The translations under genes were made by a program, and so were the position numbers. The notes under the pieces are model-generated. The model had not been told where the DNA came from. It saw only the letters and a program-made list of their open reading frames with translations, and did no database searches. Below, in pieces: positions 17,049-24,697 of a stretch of 64,000 nt of DNA. Numbering within the stretch: position 1 is the stretch's first letter; the number at the start of each line of letters is the position of its first letter. Source of the DNA: Haloarcula sp. CBA1129. Its GTDB lineage: Archaea > Halobacteriota > Halobacteria > Halobacteriales > Haloarculaceae. The DNA is taken from contig NZ_RKSM01000003.1 in NCBI RefSeq assembly GCF_008729015.1, forward strand, positions 248,001 to 312,000, given 5' to 3'.

Positions 17049-17662
17049 GTGGTCAACACCGGCCCAAAGTCGGGGGCGTCATCCTCGCCGCTGGACGGAG
17101 TTCACGGTACGAGGCGGGTAACAAACTACTGGCAACCATCGATGGGACGGCGGTCGTCCGACGGGTAGCCGAAAGCGCCAGCGAGGCATCCCTGTCGGAC
17201 ATTGTCGCTGTCCTCGGATACGAAGACGTGGCCGTCGCCGAGGCGCTGGATGGTCTCTCGCTTTCGCTTCGTCGTAACGACGATTACACAGCCGGCCAGA
17301 GTACGTCAGTTCGACACGGGGTCGACTACGCACAGGAATACGGCTGGGACGCCGCTTTATTCTTGCTTGGCGATATGCCGTTCGTACGGGCTGCTACTAT
17401 CGAGGAGCTTATCCAAGCGTACCGGACAGGAACAGCAACCATCGTGGTTCCCAAACACGAGGGGGCCCGGGGCAACCCCGTGCTGTTCGACGGCTGCCAC
17501 TTCGATGCGCTCGCCTCGGTCTCCGGTGACCGCGGCGGTCGAGATATCATCGAAACCACTGAAAAGACAGCGTTCATCGAGGTGGAGGACCCCGGAATCC
17601 ACTGGGATATCGACACCAATGCGGACTTCACCGATTTCAGGGACCGCCGAGATGGCCTGTGA
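17045..17662 (+). CDS. MocA-like molybdenum cofactor nucleotidyltransferase
   Basis: 205 aa from the ATG at 17045; an earlier in-frame start at 16955 lies within yqeC. GGVILAAGRSSRY followed by NKLL is the nucleotide-binding signature of MobA/MocA-type transferases, LGDMPFV carries the metal Asp, and GARGNPVLFDG is typical of MocA/YgfJ. MocA attaches CMP to molybdopterin to give the cytosine dinucleotide cofactor used by xanthine dehydrogenase-family enzymes. Its place after yqeC fits cofactor finishing for the two hydroxylases. GMP transfer (MobA-like) is possible but less likely in this context. Confidence 0.87.
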   Translation: MSGQHRPKVGGVILAAGRSSRYEAGNKLLATIDGTAVVRRVAESASEASLSDIVAVLGYEDVAVAEALDGLSLSLRRNDDYTAGQSTSVRHGVDYAQEYGWDAALFLLGDMPFVRAATIEELIQAYRTGTATIVVPKHEGARGNPVLFDGCHFDALASVSGDRGGRDIIETTEKTAFIEVEDPGIHWDIDTNADFTDFRDRRDGL

Positions 17663-17670
17663 ATTTAAGA
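17663..17670 (+). promoter_or_regulatory. TATA-like promoter of the ridA gene
   Basis: ATTTAAGA begins at the base after the MocA-like stop and lies 25-32 nt before the ATG at 17695. This is the spacing expected for a leaderless haloarchaeal transcript, so ridA probably has its own promoter despite a gap of only 32 bp. Confidence 0.45.
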
Positions 17671-17694
17671 TGCTGATGGTGGAACACCCGACTG

Positions 17695-18075
17695 ATGAAA
17701 CGGACTATCAGCACGACCGATGCACCCGATGCGGTCGGCGCATACAGTCAGGCAACGACAAACGGCTCGCTCGTGTTCACCGCGGGCCAGATTCCGATGA
17801 CACCCGATGGCGACCTGCTGGACGATGAACCGATAGCGACGCAGGCGGAACAGGCACTATCGAACGTCGAAGCGGTGCTGGCTTCGGAGGGGTTGGAGAT
17901 GAGCGATGTGTTGAAAGTGACCGTCTATCTCGACGACATCGGCGATTTCGAGTCGATGAACGACACGTATGCCGGCTTCTTCGACGAAGAACCGCCGGCC
18001 CGGAGCGCAGTCGAGGTCGCAAGTCTGCCAAAAGGTGTTGGCGTCGAAATCGAGGCCATCGCAACGAGCGACTGA
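17695..18075 (+). CDS. RidA family reactive intermediate deaminase
   Basis: 126 aa, the usual RidA/YjgF length. AVGAYSQAT at the start, VFTAGQIPM, KVTVYLDD and PARSAVEVASLPKGVGVEIEAIA at the end cover the family. The conserved Arg (in PARSAVE) that binds the carboxylate of enamine/imine intermediates and the terminal Glu are present. RidA hydrolyses reactive 2-aminoacrylate-type intermediates; relatives occur in pyrimidine and purine breakdown operons. The gene sits between the molybdenum cofactor genes and the ABC transporter and has its own TATA element. Confidence 0.9.
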   Translation: MKRTISTTDAPDAVGAYSQATTNGSLVFTAGQIPMTPDGDLLDDEPIATQAEQALSNVEAVLASEGLEMSDVLKVTVYLDDIGDFESMNDTYAGFFDEEPPARSAVEVASLPKGVGVEIEAIATSD

Positions 18076-18099
18076 GGCCGACAGACACTGCCGTCGTGA

Positions 18100-18120
18100 G
18101 CCACACGGACGAGATGTGGC
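18100..18120. promoter_or_regulatory. Candidate operator D (GCCACA-N9-TGTGGC) before phnD
   Basis: Perfect inverted repeat GCCACA (18100-18105) and TGTGGC (18115-18120) with a 9-nt spacer, immediately upstream of a TATA-like GTTTCAAG (about 18128-18135) and the ATG at 18161. The location upstream of TATA is one where archaeal activators commonly bind. Confidence 0.42.
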
Positions 18121-18160
18121 GCACACAAGTTTCAAGCCCGGCGGCTTGCAGTAACACGTA

Positions 18161-19036
18161 ATGCGACCGACGAGGCGTGGATTCATAGGTACAGCGGCAG
18201 CGCTCTCGCTGTCGGGCTGTCTTGGAAGTACTACGACGCCGACGCTGACCGTCGGTGTCGTGCCCGATGTGGATCCCGATACCGCCATCGAACGGAACAC
18301 CGAACTCGCAACGTATCTGTCGACCGAACTCGACGTCGAGACCGAGCTACGTACAGCGGCTGACTATGCCGGGATGGTGCAGGCGATGGTAGCGGAGCAG
18401 GTCGATATCGCCTACTACGGCGGCGTGTCCTACATCCTCGCGCATCGTCGAGCAGGCGCAAAGCCAGTCGTCGTCGGGTCACGGAACGGACAGACGGAGT
18501 GGCACTCCGTGTTCATCGCCCCGTCAGAAAGCGGCCTGACAGGGATGGCCGATGTGGTCGAAACTGCAAGCGAAACCGAACTGGTGTTCGGCGACCCGCT
18601 CTCGACCAGTGGGACCGTGATGCCGACGTATCATCTTCAGACAGAGTACGGTCTGGACACCGACGCATTCGCGCAGGTCACCCACGTCGGCGCGCACGAT
18701 GCGACCGCAGAGACAGTCGGTCGAACCAGCGGCGTCGTCGGTGCGCTAAATGCCCGCATCTACGACAGACTACGCGCGGACGACGCCGTGGAAGGGGTGC
18801 GAGAGCTATGGCGGACTCCCGGCTTCCCAGATTACCCCTGGGCCGTCGCTCCGTCGCTTGAAGTGACGACAGCAGAGGCTGTTCGGACAGCGTTTACCAC
18901 TCTCGATTCAAAGGGTCGAACGGACATTCTCGACCAGCAGGCCGTCGACCGATACGTCGAGGTAGACCATGGCGCGTTTACTTCGCTGGAAACGGCCGTC
19001 GAGATGGCTGGCATCGAACAGGGAGGCGACGAGTGA
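18161..19036 (+). CDS. phnD: PhnD-type ABC transporter substrate-binding lipoprotein
   Basis: 291 aa. A Tat-like start (R5-R6, short hydrophobic run, lipobox Cys20) predicts a lipid-anchored extracellular protein. The mature part is PhnD-like: [43 protein letters not shown], and [17 protein letters not shown], the anion-binding Ser/Thr loop. Known PhnD proteins bind phosphonates or phosphite. Related PhnD-like proteins next to selD in other genomes have been proposed as selenium oxyanion binders. Here the neighbours are selD and molybdenum hydroxylases upstream, while phnM lies far off at the right edge, so the ligand is open. It overlaps phnC by GTGA. Confidence 0.87.
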   Translation: MRPTRRGFIGTAAALSLSGCLGSTTTPTLTVGVVPDVDPDTAIERNTELATYLSTELDVETELRTAADYAGMVQAMVAEQVDIAYYGGVSYILAHRRAGAKPVVVGSRNGQTEWHSVFIAPSESGLTGMADVVETASETELVFGDPLSTSGTVMPTYHLQTEYGLDTDAFAQVTHVGAHDATAETVGRTSGVVGALNARIYDRLRADDAVEGVRELWRTPGFPDYPWAVAPSLEVTTAEAVRTAFTTLDSKGRTDILDQQAVDRYVEVDHGAFTSLETAVEMAGIEQGGDE

Positions 19037-19854
19037 GGAACAAGCGTATGGAGCGACCCAAGGGAAGACGGTCAGGCCAGCAGCTTGTTTTCGACGGCGT
19101 CACCAAGCGATTCGGTGGGGAAGTTGCACTACAGGATGTCTCGCTCAGCCTCGATGCCGGTGAACGGGTCGCCGTTGTCGGTCCGTCAGGTGCAGGTAAG
19201 ACCACGCTCCTCAGACTGGCAGCCGGTGCATTGCGACCCGATACAGGGACGGTGACATTCGACGGGAGCAGCATTACTGGTTCGACCGCGACGCTTGCGT
19301 ACCAAGGGGAGACACTCGTGGACCGGCGGACGGCACTGTCGAACGTCCTCACTGGGCGCCTCGGAGCGCTGTCCCGGCTCCGTGGCTTCATCGAACCACT
19401 GCTGCCACGGCACCCAGAGCCAGCCCTCGAACGACTCGATGCAGTCGGGCTAGCGGAACGTGCCGATGTCCCCGCAAAATCGCTGAGTGCTGGCGAGCGC
19501 CAGCGGGTCGCCTTTGCACGGGCGCTCATGCAGGACGCAGCAGTCGTACTGGCCGACGAGCCGACAGCGAACCTCGATCCGAACTCCCGTCGAAACGTTA
19601 TCGACGTGCTCAACGCTGCCCTCGACCGGGAACTGCTGGTCACCGCCCTCCACGAGGTCGATTTGGCACTGGAGCACTTCGACCGAATCGTCGGCGTGGC
19701 CGACGGTCGAGTCAGGTTCGATACGCCCGCACCAGCGGTGACCAACGACCAGCTCGACGCCCTGTTCGCGGCAGGCGCATCCACGCCGGATCCCGACGCG
19801 AAGCAGGCGCGGCCAGAGAAAGAGAGCGACGGTCCGGTTCCGCGCTATGTCTGA
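19033..19854 (+). CDS. phnC: PhnC-type ABC transporter ATP-binding protein
   Basis: 273 aa from the GTG at 19033 within the GTGA that ends phnD; an ATG at 19048 is the alternative. Walker A is GPSGAGKTT near residue 55, the Q-loop is YQGE, the signature [15 protein letters not shown] and Walker [13 protein letters not shown], with the switch His in ALHEVD. It powers import of the ligand captured by the lipoprotein. Residues from about 245 form a charged tail. The 3' end overlaps the permease gene by 8 bp. Sequence type is phosphonate/phosphite-like; the true substrate depends on PhnD. Confidence 0.88.
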   Translation: MRNKRMERPKGRRSGQQLVFDGVTKRFGGEVALQDVSLSLDAGERVAVVGPSGAGKTTLLRLAAGALRPDTGTVTFDGSSITGSTATLAYQGETLVDRRTALSNVLTGRLGALSRLRGFIEPLLPRHPEPALERLDAVGLAERADVPAKSLSAGERQRVAFARALMQDAAVVLADEPTANLDPNSRRNVIDVLNAALDRELLVTALHEVDLALEHFDRIVGVADGRVRFDTPAPAVTNDQLDALFAAGASTPDPDAKQARPEKESDGPVPRYV

Positions 19855-20725
19855 GGAATATAGCGGCCCGGACGCGACCCGGCACCCTGATACGGGGCTG
19901 TCGAAACACCAGCTCACGACACTGCTGGGCGGGTGTTGCATCTTGATTGCTGCGGCGTGGGTCGCCGAAGTGGATCTGATGGCCCTGTTCGCTGCCGGTG
20001 CTCGTGAGCAGATGGCCGCCTTCATCGCTGAGGGCGTCCCACCGGAGACGAGCCGTGACTACCTGCTGGGACGTGGCCTTCGTGATGGCCTGCTGTGGGC
20101 AGTTGTGGAGACCCTAGCTATCAGCGTCGTCGGAACCACGCTTGCTGTCACGTTCGCCGTTCCACTCGGTCTGACCAGTGCCGCCACCGTCACCCATCGC
20201 GGCCCGTTGTACAGAAACGCCTCGGCCGGCCGTATCGCTGCCGGACGCGGTCTCTATCACACCAGTCGTACCGTACTCAGCTTTCTACGCTCCGTTCCCG
20301 GTATCGTCTGGGGGTTCCTGTTCGTTACCGCTATCGGCCTCGGCCCGTTTGCGGGCGTTCTCGCGCTTGCGGTCCACAACGCCGGTGTTCTGGGGAAACT
20401 GTACGCCGACTTTCTCGAAGACACGGACCCGATGACGACAGAGGCGGTCGCCGGGAGCGGCGCGACACGCCTTCAGGCGGTCTGTCACGGGATGGTCCCG
20501 CAGGTGACGCCGACAATCGCCTCGTACACGCTGTACCGCTGGGAGTGTACCATTCGGTCGGCCGCTATCCTCGGGTTCGTGGGCGCGGGCGGCATCGGAT
20601 ACTATCTCGTTATCACCATTCAGCGGTTGCAGTACGGGAAACTCTCGACCGCCATCCTCGCCGTGTTTGCGCTGGTCGTTACGAGCGACTGGCTCGGATC
20701 GCGGTTGCGGACGCGGCTCGGCTGA
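19847..20725 (+). CDS. phnE: PhnE-type ABC transporter permease
   Basis: 292 aa, overlapping phnC by 8 bp. Several transmembrane segments are visible: after residue 20 ([17 protein letters not shown]), near 80-110 ([21 protein letters not shown]), and at 145-175, 215-240 and near the C-terminus. The binding-protein-dependent transport permease loop is recognisable around [21 protein letters not shown], where the EAA-type helix contacts the ATPase. It completes a DCE-order single-permease transporter. It is convergent with the amidohydrolase gene, 28 bp apart. Confidence 0.87.
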   Translation: MSEEYSGPDATRHPDTGLSKHQLTTLLGGCCILIAAAWVAEVDLMALFAAGAREQMAAFIAEGVPPETSRDYLLGRGLRDGLLWAVVETLAISVVGTTLAVTFAVPLGLTSAATVTHRGPLYRNASAGRIAAGRGLYHTSRTVLSFLRSVPGIVWGFLFVTAIGLGPFAGVLALAVHNAGVLGKLYADFLEDTDPMTTEAVAGSGATRLQAVCHGMVPQVTPTIASYTLYRWECTIRSAAILGFVGAGGIGYYLVITIQRLQYGKLSTAILAVFALVVTSDWLGSRLRTRLG

Positions 20726-20753
20726 CGCTTGGGCGAAAACCGACAGGTCTGCC

Positions 20754-22088
20754 TCAGGGCTTCTGTTCCTGTGCGGACTCCCGTTCGTCTTCGAGGTCCA
20801 TCTCAAGCCCCATTGTCGAGGCCTTCGAACGAACGGCGTCGGCGTCGATAGTAGTTACTTCGCCGTGCTCCATGAGCACGTTCCCGTCGACCATCGTGAA
20901 GCGGACGTCGTCGCCGTGGGCCGCAAACACCAGATGGGAGAGCACGTCGTGCAACGGCGTCGCTCGCGTGAGGTCCGTATTCAGACCGACGATGTCGGCG
21001 CGCCACCCCTCCCGAATCGCGCCGAGTTTGTCGAAGCCAGCGGCTTTCGCGCCGTTGCGCGTCGCCATCTCGAAGATTTCGGCTGCGGGCGTCACCGTCG
21101 GGTCTAGCTGGTCGACCTTCTGGAGCAGGCTCGCCTGTCGCATCTCGGTGAACGCATCGAGTGTGTTGTTACAGGGCGGCCCGTCGTTGCCGATGGCGAC
21201 GTTGATACCGCGGTCGCGGTAGTCCCAGATCGGCGCGATACCGCTGGCGAGTTTCATGTTCGAGGAAGGGCAGTGGGTGACGTGCGTCCCCGTCTCTGCG
21301 AGGACCTCACGCTCGCTCTCGTCGGTCCAGACGCAGTGTGCAAGGACGACATCCTCGCCGGTGAGACCCACCTCGTCGAGCCAGTGGATGTTTCGCATTC
21401 CGGTGTCCTCTTTGACCGTCTCGATCTCGCTCTGGTTCTCACTGGCGTGTGTGTGGATGCGGACGCCCTCGTATTTGTCCACGAGCTCACGTGCGCCACG
21501 GAGACAGGCCTCGCTACAGGAGACGGCAAAGCGGGGGGTGACGGCGTACCGAATCCGGTCGTTGTAGGCACCGTGGTACTGCTGAATGAGCCGCTCGGAC
21601 TCGTCCAGTGCGGCCTGCGTCTCCTCTAGCAGGCCATCCGGCGAGCGCTGGTCCATCAGTACCTTGCCGAGAACGCCGCGGATACCGATCTCGCCCGCCG
21701 CTTCGAAGGCCCGGTCCGCATGCGCGACCGACAGGTGGTCGATACAGGTCGTGGTCCCGCTTTCGATCATTTCCAGATAGCCCAGCTTCGCCGCAATCTC
21801 CATCTCCTCGGCGGTCAAGGAGGCTTCCATCGGCAGAATGTAGTCGAACAGCCAGTCAAGCAGTTCCGTGTCATCGGCAATGCCGCGGCCGAGACTCTGC
21901 ACCGAGTGGATGTGACCGCCGACGAGTCCCGGCAACAGCACGTCGTAGGACTGGTGTTCGTGGTCGGCGTACTGCGCTTCGAGTTCGGTCCGGGAACCCA
22001 CAGCCTCGATGCGGTCTCCGGAGACAACGACCGCCCCGTCCTGCAGGACAGTCTCAGAATCTGCAACAACAGTCCCAGTCAGTAGCAT
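20754..22088 (-). CDS. SsnA/TRZ-ATZ family aminohydrolase
   Basis: 444 aa. Amidohydrolase superfamily: GLVGGHIHSVQSLGRG contains the metal HxH, HTHASEN the third metal-ligand segment, HCVW the next, and GNDGPPCNN the final Asp region. Overall layout is that of TRZ/ATZ deaminases, which include guanine, 8-oxoguanine, S-adenosylhomocysteine/methylthioadenosine deaminases and SsnA. SsnA genes occur in bacterial YqeB/YgfK purine clusters, so deamination of a purine feeding the hydroxylases is likely. Adenosine-type substrates are an alternative. A TATA-like TTTATGTA (minus strand, 22116-22109) lies just upstream of the ATG at 22088. Confidence 0.87.
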   Translation of the reverse strand: MLLTGTVVADSETVLQDGAVVVSGDRIEAVGSRTELEAQYADHEHQSYDVLLPGLVGGHIHSVQSLGRGIADDTELLDWLFDYILPMEASLTAEEMEIAAKLGYLEMIESGTTTCIDHLSVAHADRAFEAAGEIGIRGVLGKVLMDQRSPDGLLEETQAALDESERLIQQYHGAYNDRIRYAVTPRFAVSCSEACLRGARELVDKYEGVRIHTHASENQSEIETVKEDTGMRNIHWLDEVGLTGEDVVLAHCVWTDESEREVLAETGTHVTHCPSSNMKLASGIAPIWDYRDRGINVAIGNDGPPCNNTLDAFTEMRQASLLQKVDQLDPTVTPAAEIFEMATRNGAKAAGFDKLGAIREGWRADIVGLNTDLTRATPLHDVLSHLVFAAHGDDVRFTMVDGNVLMEHGEVTTIDADAVRSKASTMGLEMDLEDERESAQEQKP

Positions 22089-22159
22089 ACGTCCTGCAAG
22101 ACGGTCTCTACATAAAGAAGGTCCTCATCTCGGGATGCCCGGCGAGTGCAGACAATCCA

Positions 22160-22187
22160 GCCACAGGCTTGTGGCACTCCGTGTGGC
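22160..22187. promoter_or_regulatory. Candidate operator E upstream of the SsnA-like gene
   Basis: On the plus strand GCCACA (22160-22165) and TGTGGC (22182-22187) are separated by 16 nt, with an additional TGTGGC at 22170-22175 that pairs with the first half over 4 nt. The site is about 45 bp upstream of the TATA-like element of the minus-strand deaminase gene. On the minus strand it begins GCCACACGG, as at sites B and D. Confidence 0.42.
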
Positions 22188-22207
22188 GCGTGTGCTTTGC
22201 GGTGGCC

Positions 22208-22405
22208 TCACCTTTGCGAGCCGTTCCGTGTCCGTTTTTTTCGGGTGATGTATCTGGTGAGTCGGGTTTGGGTGCGACACGAATCCACGCCGGCAAGTCG
22301 CTGAACAAGACGAGTGTTTGTCTCGTACTGCTCGGTAAACAGCTCGGGATACTCCGACAGTAGCCTGTCGCCGATGTCGATTATCTCTTTGGGGTCGGCC
22401 TGCAT
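22208..22405 (-). CDS. Divergent ribosomal protein S17e paralogue
   Basis: 65 aa, the length of archaeal eS17. Recognised from the pattern IGDRLLSEYPELFTEQYETN in the first half and RTQTRLTRYITRK at the end, matching the archaeal protein's I-x6-YP-x-F...E-x-N and R-x-R-x-x-x-Y-I-T-R-K signature. It differs at many positions from the usual haloarchaeal S17e (for example CRTQTRLTR where the standard protein has KGVRNRIAG), so it is probably a second copy rather than the housekeeping gene. The gene stands alone beside a degenerate NAD synthetase paralogue. It may be a specialised ribosomal or extra-ribosomal protein; function is not known. Confidence 0.7.
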   Translation of the reverse strand: MQADPKEIIDIGDRLLSEYPELFTEQYETNTRLVQRLAGVDSCRTQTRLTRYITRKKRTRNGSQR

Positions 22406-22540
22406 GGATGTGAGACTCGCGGAGTATAGCTGTTAACTGCTTTGTTCACAGAAACACCACGGGTGTGGCTCATGCTGTTGGCTGTCCCTGTTGCGAGAGA
22501 TTTGCGACCCCCGGGGTGGCGAAATATTCCACAGACAGTA

Positions 22541-23377
22541 TCAGTTATCCATCGATGGCTTTGGTGGCGTGTGTCGCTTGTGGCGCGTACTGGCACACCA
22601 CTGAACCGCTCGTTCAACGATAGATTCGCCAACGCCGACCTTGTCGGCCACCGCCGATGCGGAACAGCCCCTATCAACCGCGAAATGGAGGATGCTGTCA
22701 AGTTCTTGCTGGTCAATACCCAGTTCCGCCACATCAGTTGCACCAACCTGCCACATTGGATGTGGGGACTGGTTGAGGAGGTCCGATGGGACCGCAAGTG
22801 CATCAGCGAGGGCATCGATTTCAGTTCTATAGAGGTCGCCAAACAGCGATAGATCCACGCCGTTCTCGCCGTGTTTCGCAACGGATCCCAGCAGTCGGTC
22901 AGTCCGGGAAACCGTCCCGACGACGAGTTCGTTTCTGGTGTTGGCGACGTAGTACTTACATGCCATCCGGAAGCGTTCGGTGGCGTTTTGCATTGCCACG
23001 AGGTCGTCGGTCGGCCCACCGGTCTCATCGACGACTCGCTGGAACGCCGTAAGCACTGGCTGCAGGTGGAGCCGGTGGCAGTCGATGTCCAGCAGCGACG
23101 CGACGGTTTCAGCCGTTCGAGCAGGTCCTTCGTCGCTTAGCTGCACCGGCATCACCAGACCGGTCACGTAGTCGGCCCCAATGCCGTCGACGGCCAGCGC
23201 CGCCGCAACCGTCGATTCGACGCTGCCATCGAGGGCAACGACCAGTCCGTTAGCCTCTGCCTCGATGATCTTGTTCTCCAAGAACACCGGAAGGATGCCC
23301 TGTATCCGTCTAGTCGCTGCCTTCGACGTCGCCAATCCGTGTTCCTCACGCGGGAGTTTGAGCGTGTGAGGATGCAT
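22541..23377 (-). CDS. NAD synthetase-like protein with degenerate ATP loop
   Basis: 278 aa from the ATG at 23377; an ATG at 23422 would add 15 residues. Similarity to NadE is clear over the second half: RMACKYYVANTRNELVVGTVSRTD, GVDLSLFGDLYRTEIDALADALAVP, ELGIDQQELDSIL and the C-terminal KRHTPPKPS. In the first half the PP-loop SGG-x-DS expected of NadE reads DGSVES at residues 50-55, losing the first Ser, one Gly and the Asp (now Glu). The usual P-rich KPP segment is also altered (NQSPHP). Standard ATP-dependent amidation of NaAD is therefore doubtful. It may bind NAD precursors in a regulatory way or be decaying, though the frame is intact. Confidence 0.75.
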   Translation of the reverse strand: MHPHTLKLPREEHGLATSKAATRRIQGILPVFLENKIIEAEANGLVVALDGSVESTVAAALAVDGIGADYVTGLVMPVQLSDEGPARTAETVASLLDIDCHRLHLQPVLTAFQRVVDETGGPTDDLVAMQNATERFRMACKYYVANTRNELVVGTVSRTDRLLGSVAKHGENGVDLSLFGDLYRTEIDALADALAVPSDLLNQSPHPMWQVGATDVAELGIDQQELDSILHFAVDRGCSASAVADKVGVGESIVERAVQWCASTRHKRHTPPKPSMDN

Positions 23378-23713
23378 CGCTTTACTCACGGGCGCTCTCC
23401 GCCTCCACGAACCAAGGCGCACTCGGCGATGCAGCTAGGAAACGCGCGCATCCAACCAGCCCAGTCATAGTAGAACGTAGACTGCTGGTGTCGTATAACT
23501 GTTGTCGACAAACGTCATGGGAGTCTGCAGTAGCCTCGATACACCTTATACAGCACATATATTACTCTAAACTTATAGCCGCCTCCAGTACCGAAACCAT
23601 GCTAGTAACCGACAAGAACTGTTCAATTCCAGCATTATCTAGATATCATTGTCCATTTATCAGGCCCCACACCACATGCATCGGCGATAGGCCAAAACCA
23701 ACGGCGGGATCAG

Positions 23714-24538
23714 CTACGTCGCGGGTGTAGTCGTTCCCACTGACTGCTCTGTGACAACCAGTTTCCGGTTGACAATCCAGTCGACGACTGTGCTGCTGTC
23801 TAGCTGGTCCGGAACAACATCGCCGTCTGCAGTGCAGCGTCTTATTTTGTATGAGTCCATCGCGTTCCGGTTCTCGGTGACAGCTTCGACGACTTCGATT
23901 CGCTCGTCAGTTGCAGTGTTACGGTACGTGACACCGGGGACAAAGCTGACAGTTGGGACATCAGTCGGCCAGTCCCAAGTAAACTGCTTGTGGTACTGGT
24001 CGAACTGCCACACGAGCCGGTCGGTGGGGGCCTCAGTTTCGAGCGTGTTGTTGGCGGCCGCCTCTAGCGTCCGGTCCCAGTAGTCCATCACGCAGGATTT
24101 GAGATCCGTCTGAAGCTGTCCCTCGATCATCTTTTGTTCGATTGGATACCGTAATTCGATAGCGACGATGGCCTGACTGTCGAGGCGGGTAAGACACCGC
24201 TGGCACTCCATCTCAAACACGGAGAGACCAAGCGGCTGCTCGGCCGTGAGATGCACGAGTTCGTTCCCGCAGTTCGGACACCAGAGGAACAACACGCCGT
24301 CGTGGCTACCAGTCAGTTCCGCCAGTACAGTCAGATCGTCAAACGCCTTGTCGATGTCGGCGGCCTGTGACTGGCCGGACTCGCCCATCGCAGTCCCGCC
24401 GTCGTCGTTGGCGTACTTCGCGATTTTGCGGTCTTTCAGCAGCGATTTGATGACCGAATCGTACGACGAATGTGATTCCGCGTCTCGGATTCTTCGTAAT
24501 TCTTTTTTCGTCCAATCTTTGACCCGTATGGTCGCCAT
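23714..24538 (-). CDS. Ribbon-helix-helix and zinc-ribbon hypothetical protein
   Basis: 274 aa from the ATG at 24538; an in-frame start 24 nt earlier is possible. Residues 1-45 (MATIRVKDWTKKELRRIRDA then HSSYDSVIKSLLKDR) look like a VapB/CopG-type ribbon-helix-helix DNA-binding start. A CPNCGNE...CQRC four-cysteine zinc ribbon lies near residues 90-125. The remaining 150 residues (GQLQTDLKSCVMDYWDRTLEAA...) are unfamiliar. It lies 160 bp downstream of the SMC-related gene on the same strand. A DNA-binding regulatory role is inferred from the N-terminus only. Confidence 0.7.
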   Translation of the reverse strand: MATIRVKDWTKKELRRIRDAESHSSYDSVIKSLLKDRKIAKYANDDGGTAMGESGQSQAADIDKAFDDLTVLAELTGSHDGVLFLWCPNCGNELVHLTAEQPLGLSVFEMECQRCLTRLDSQAIVAIELRYPIEQKMIEGQLQTDLKSCVMDYWDRTLEAAANNTLETEAPTDRLVWQFDQYHKQFTWDWPTDVPTVSFVPGVTYRNTATDERIEVVEAVTENRNAMDSYKIRRCTADGDVVPDQLDSSTVVDWIVNRKLVVTEQSVGTTTPAT

Positions 24539-24697
24539 CTGATTATAGAATCCCCGTACCACTAATAGTATTTTTGTATTATCGTCCTAAAAGTAGAAGT
24601 ATACCTATGAAGTATAGTCTGTTCTCAGACAACAGAGCTATACAGCCGAGCAAGACATCGGCGTCAGTAAGAGACATCCGTCTTTGAGGGGGGGGAG

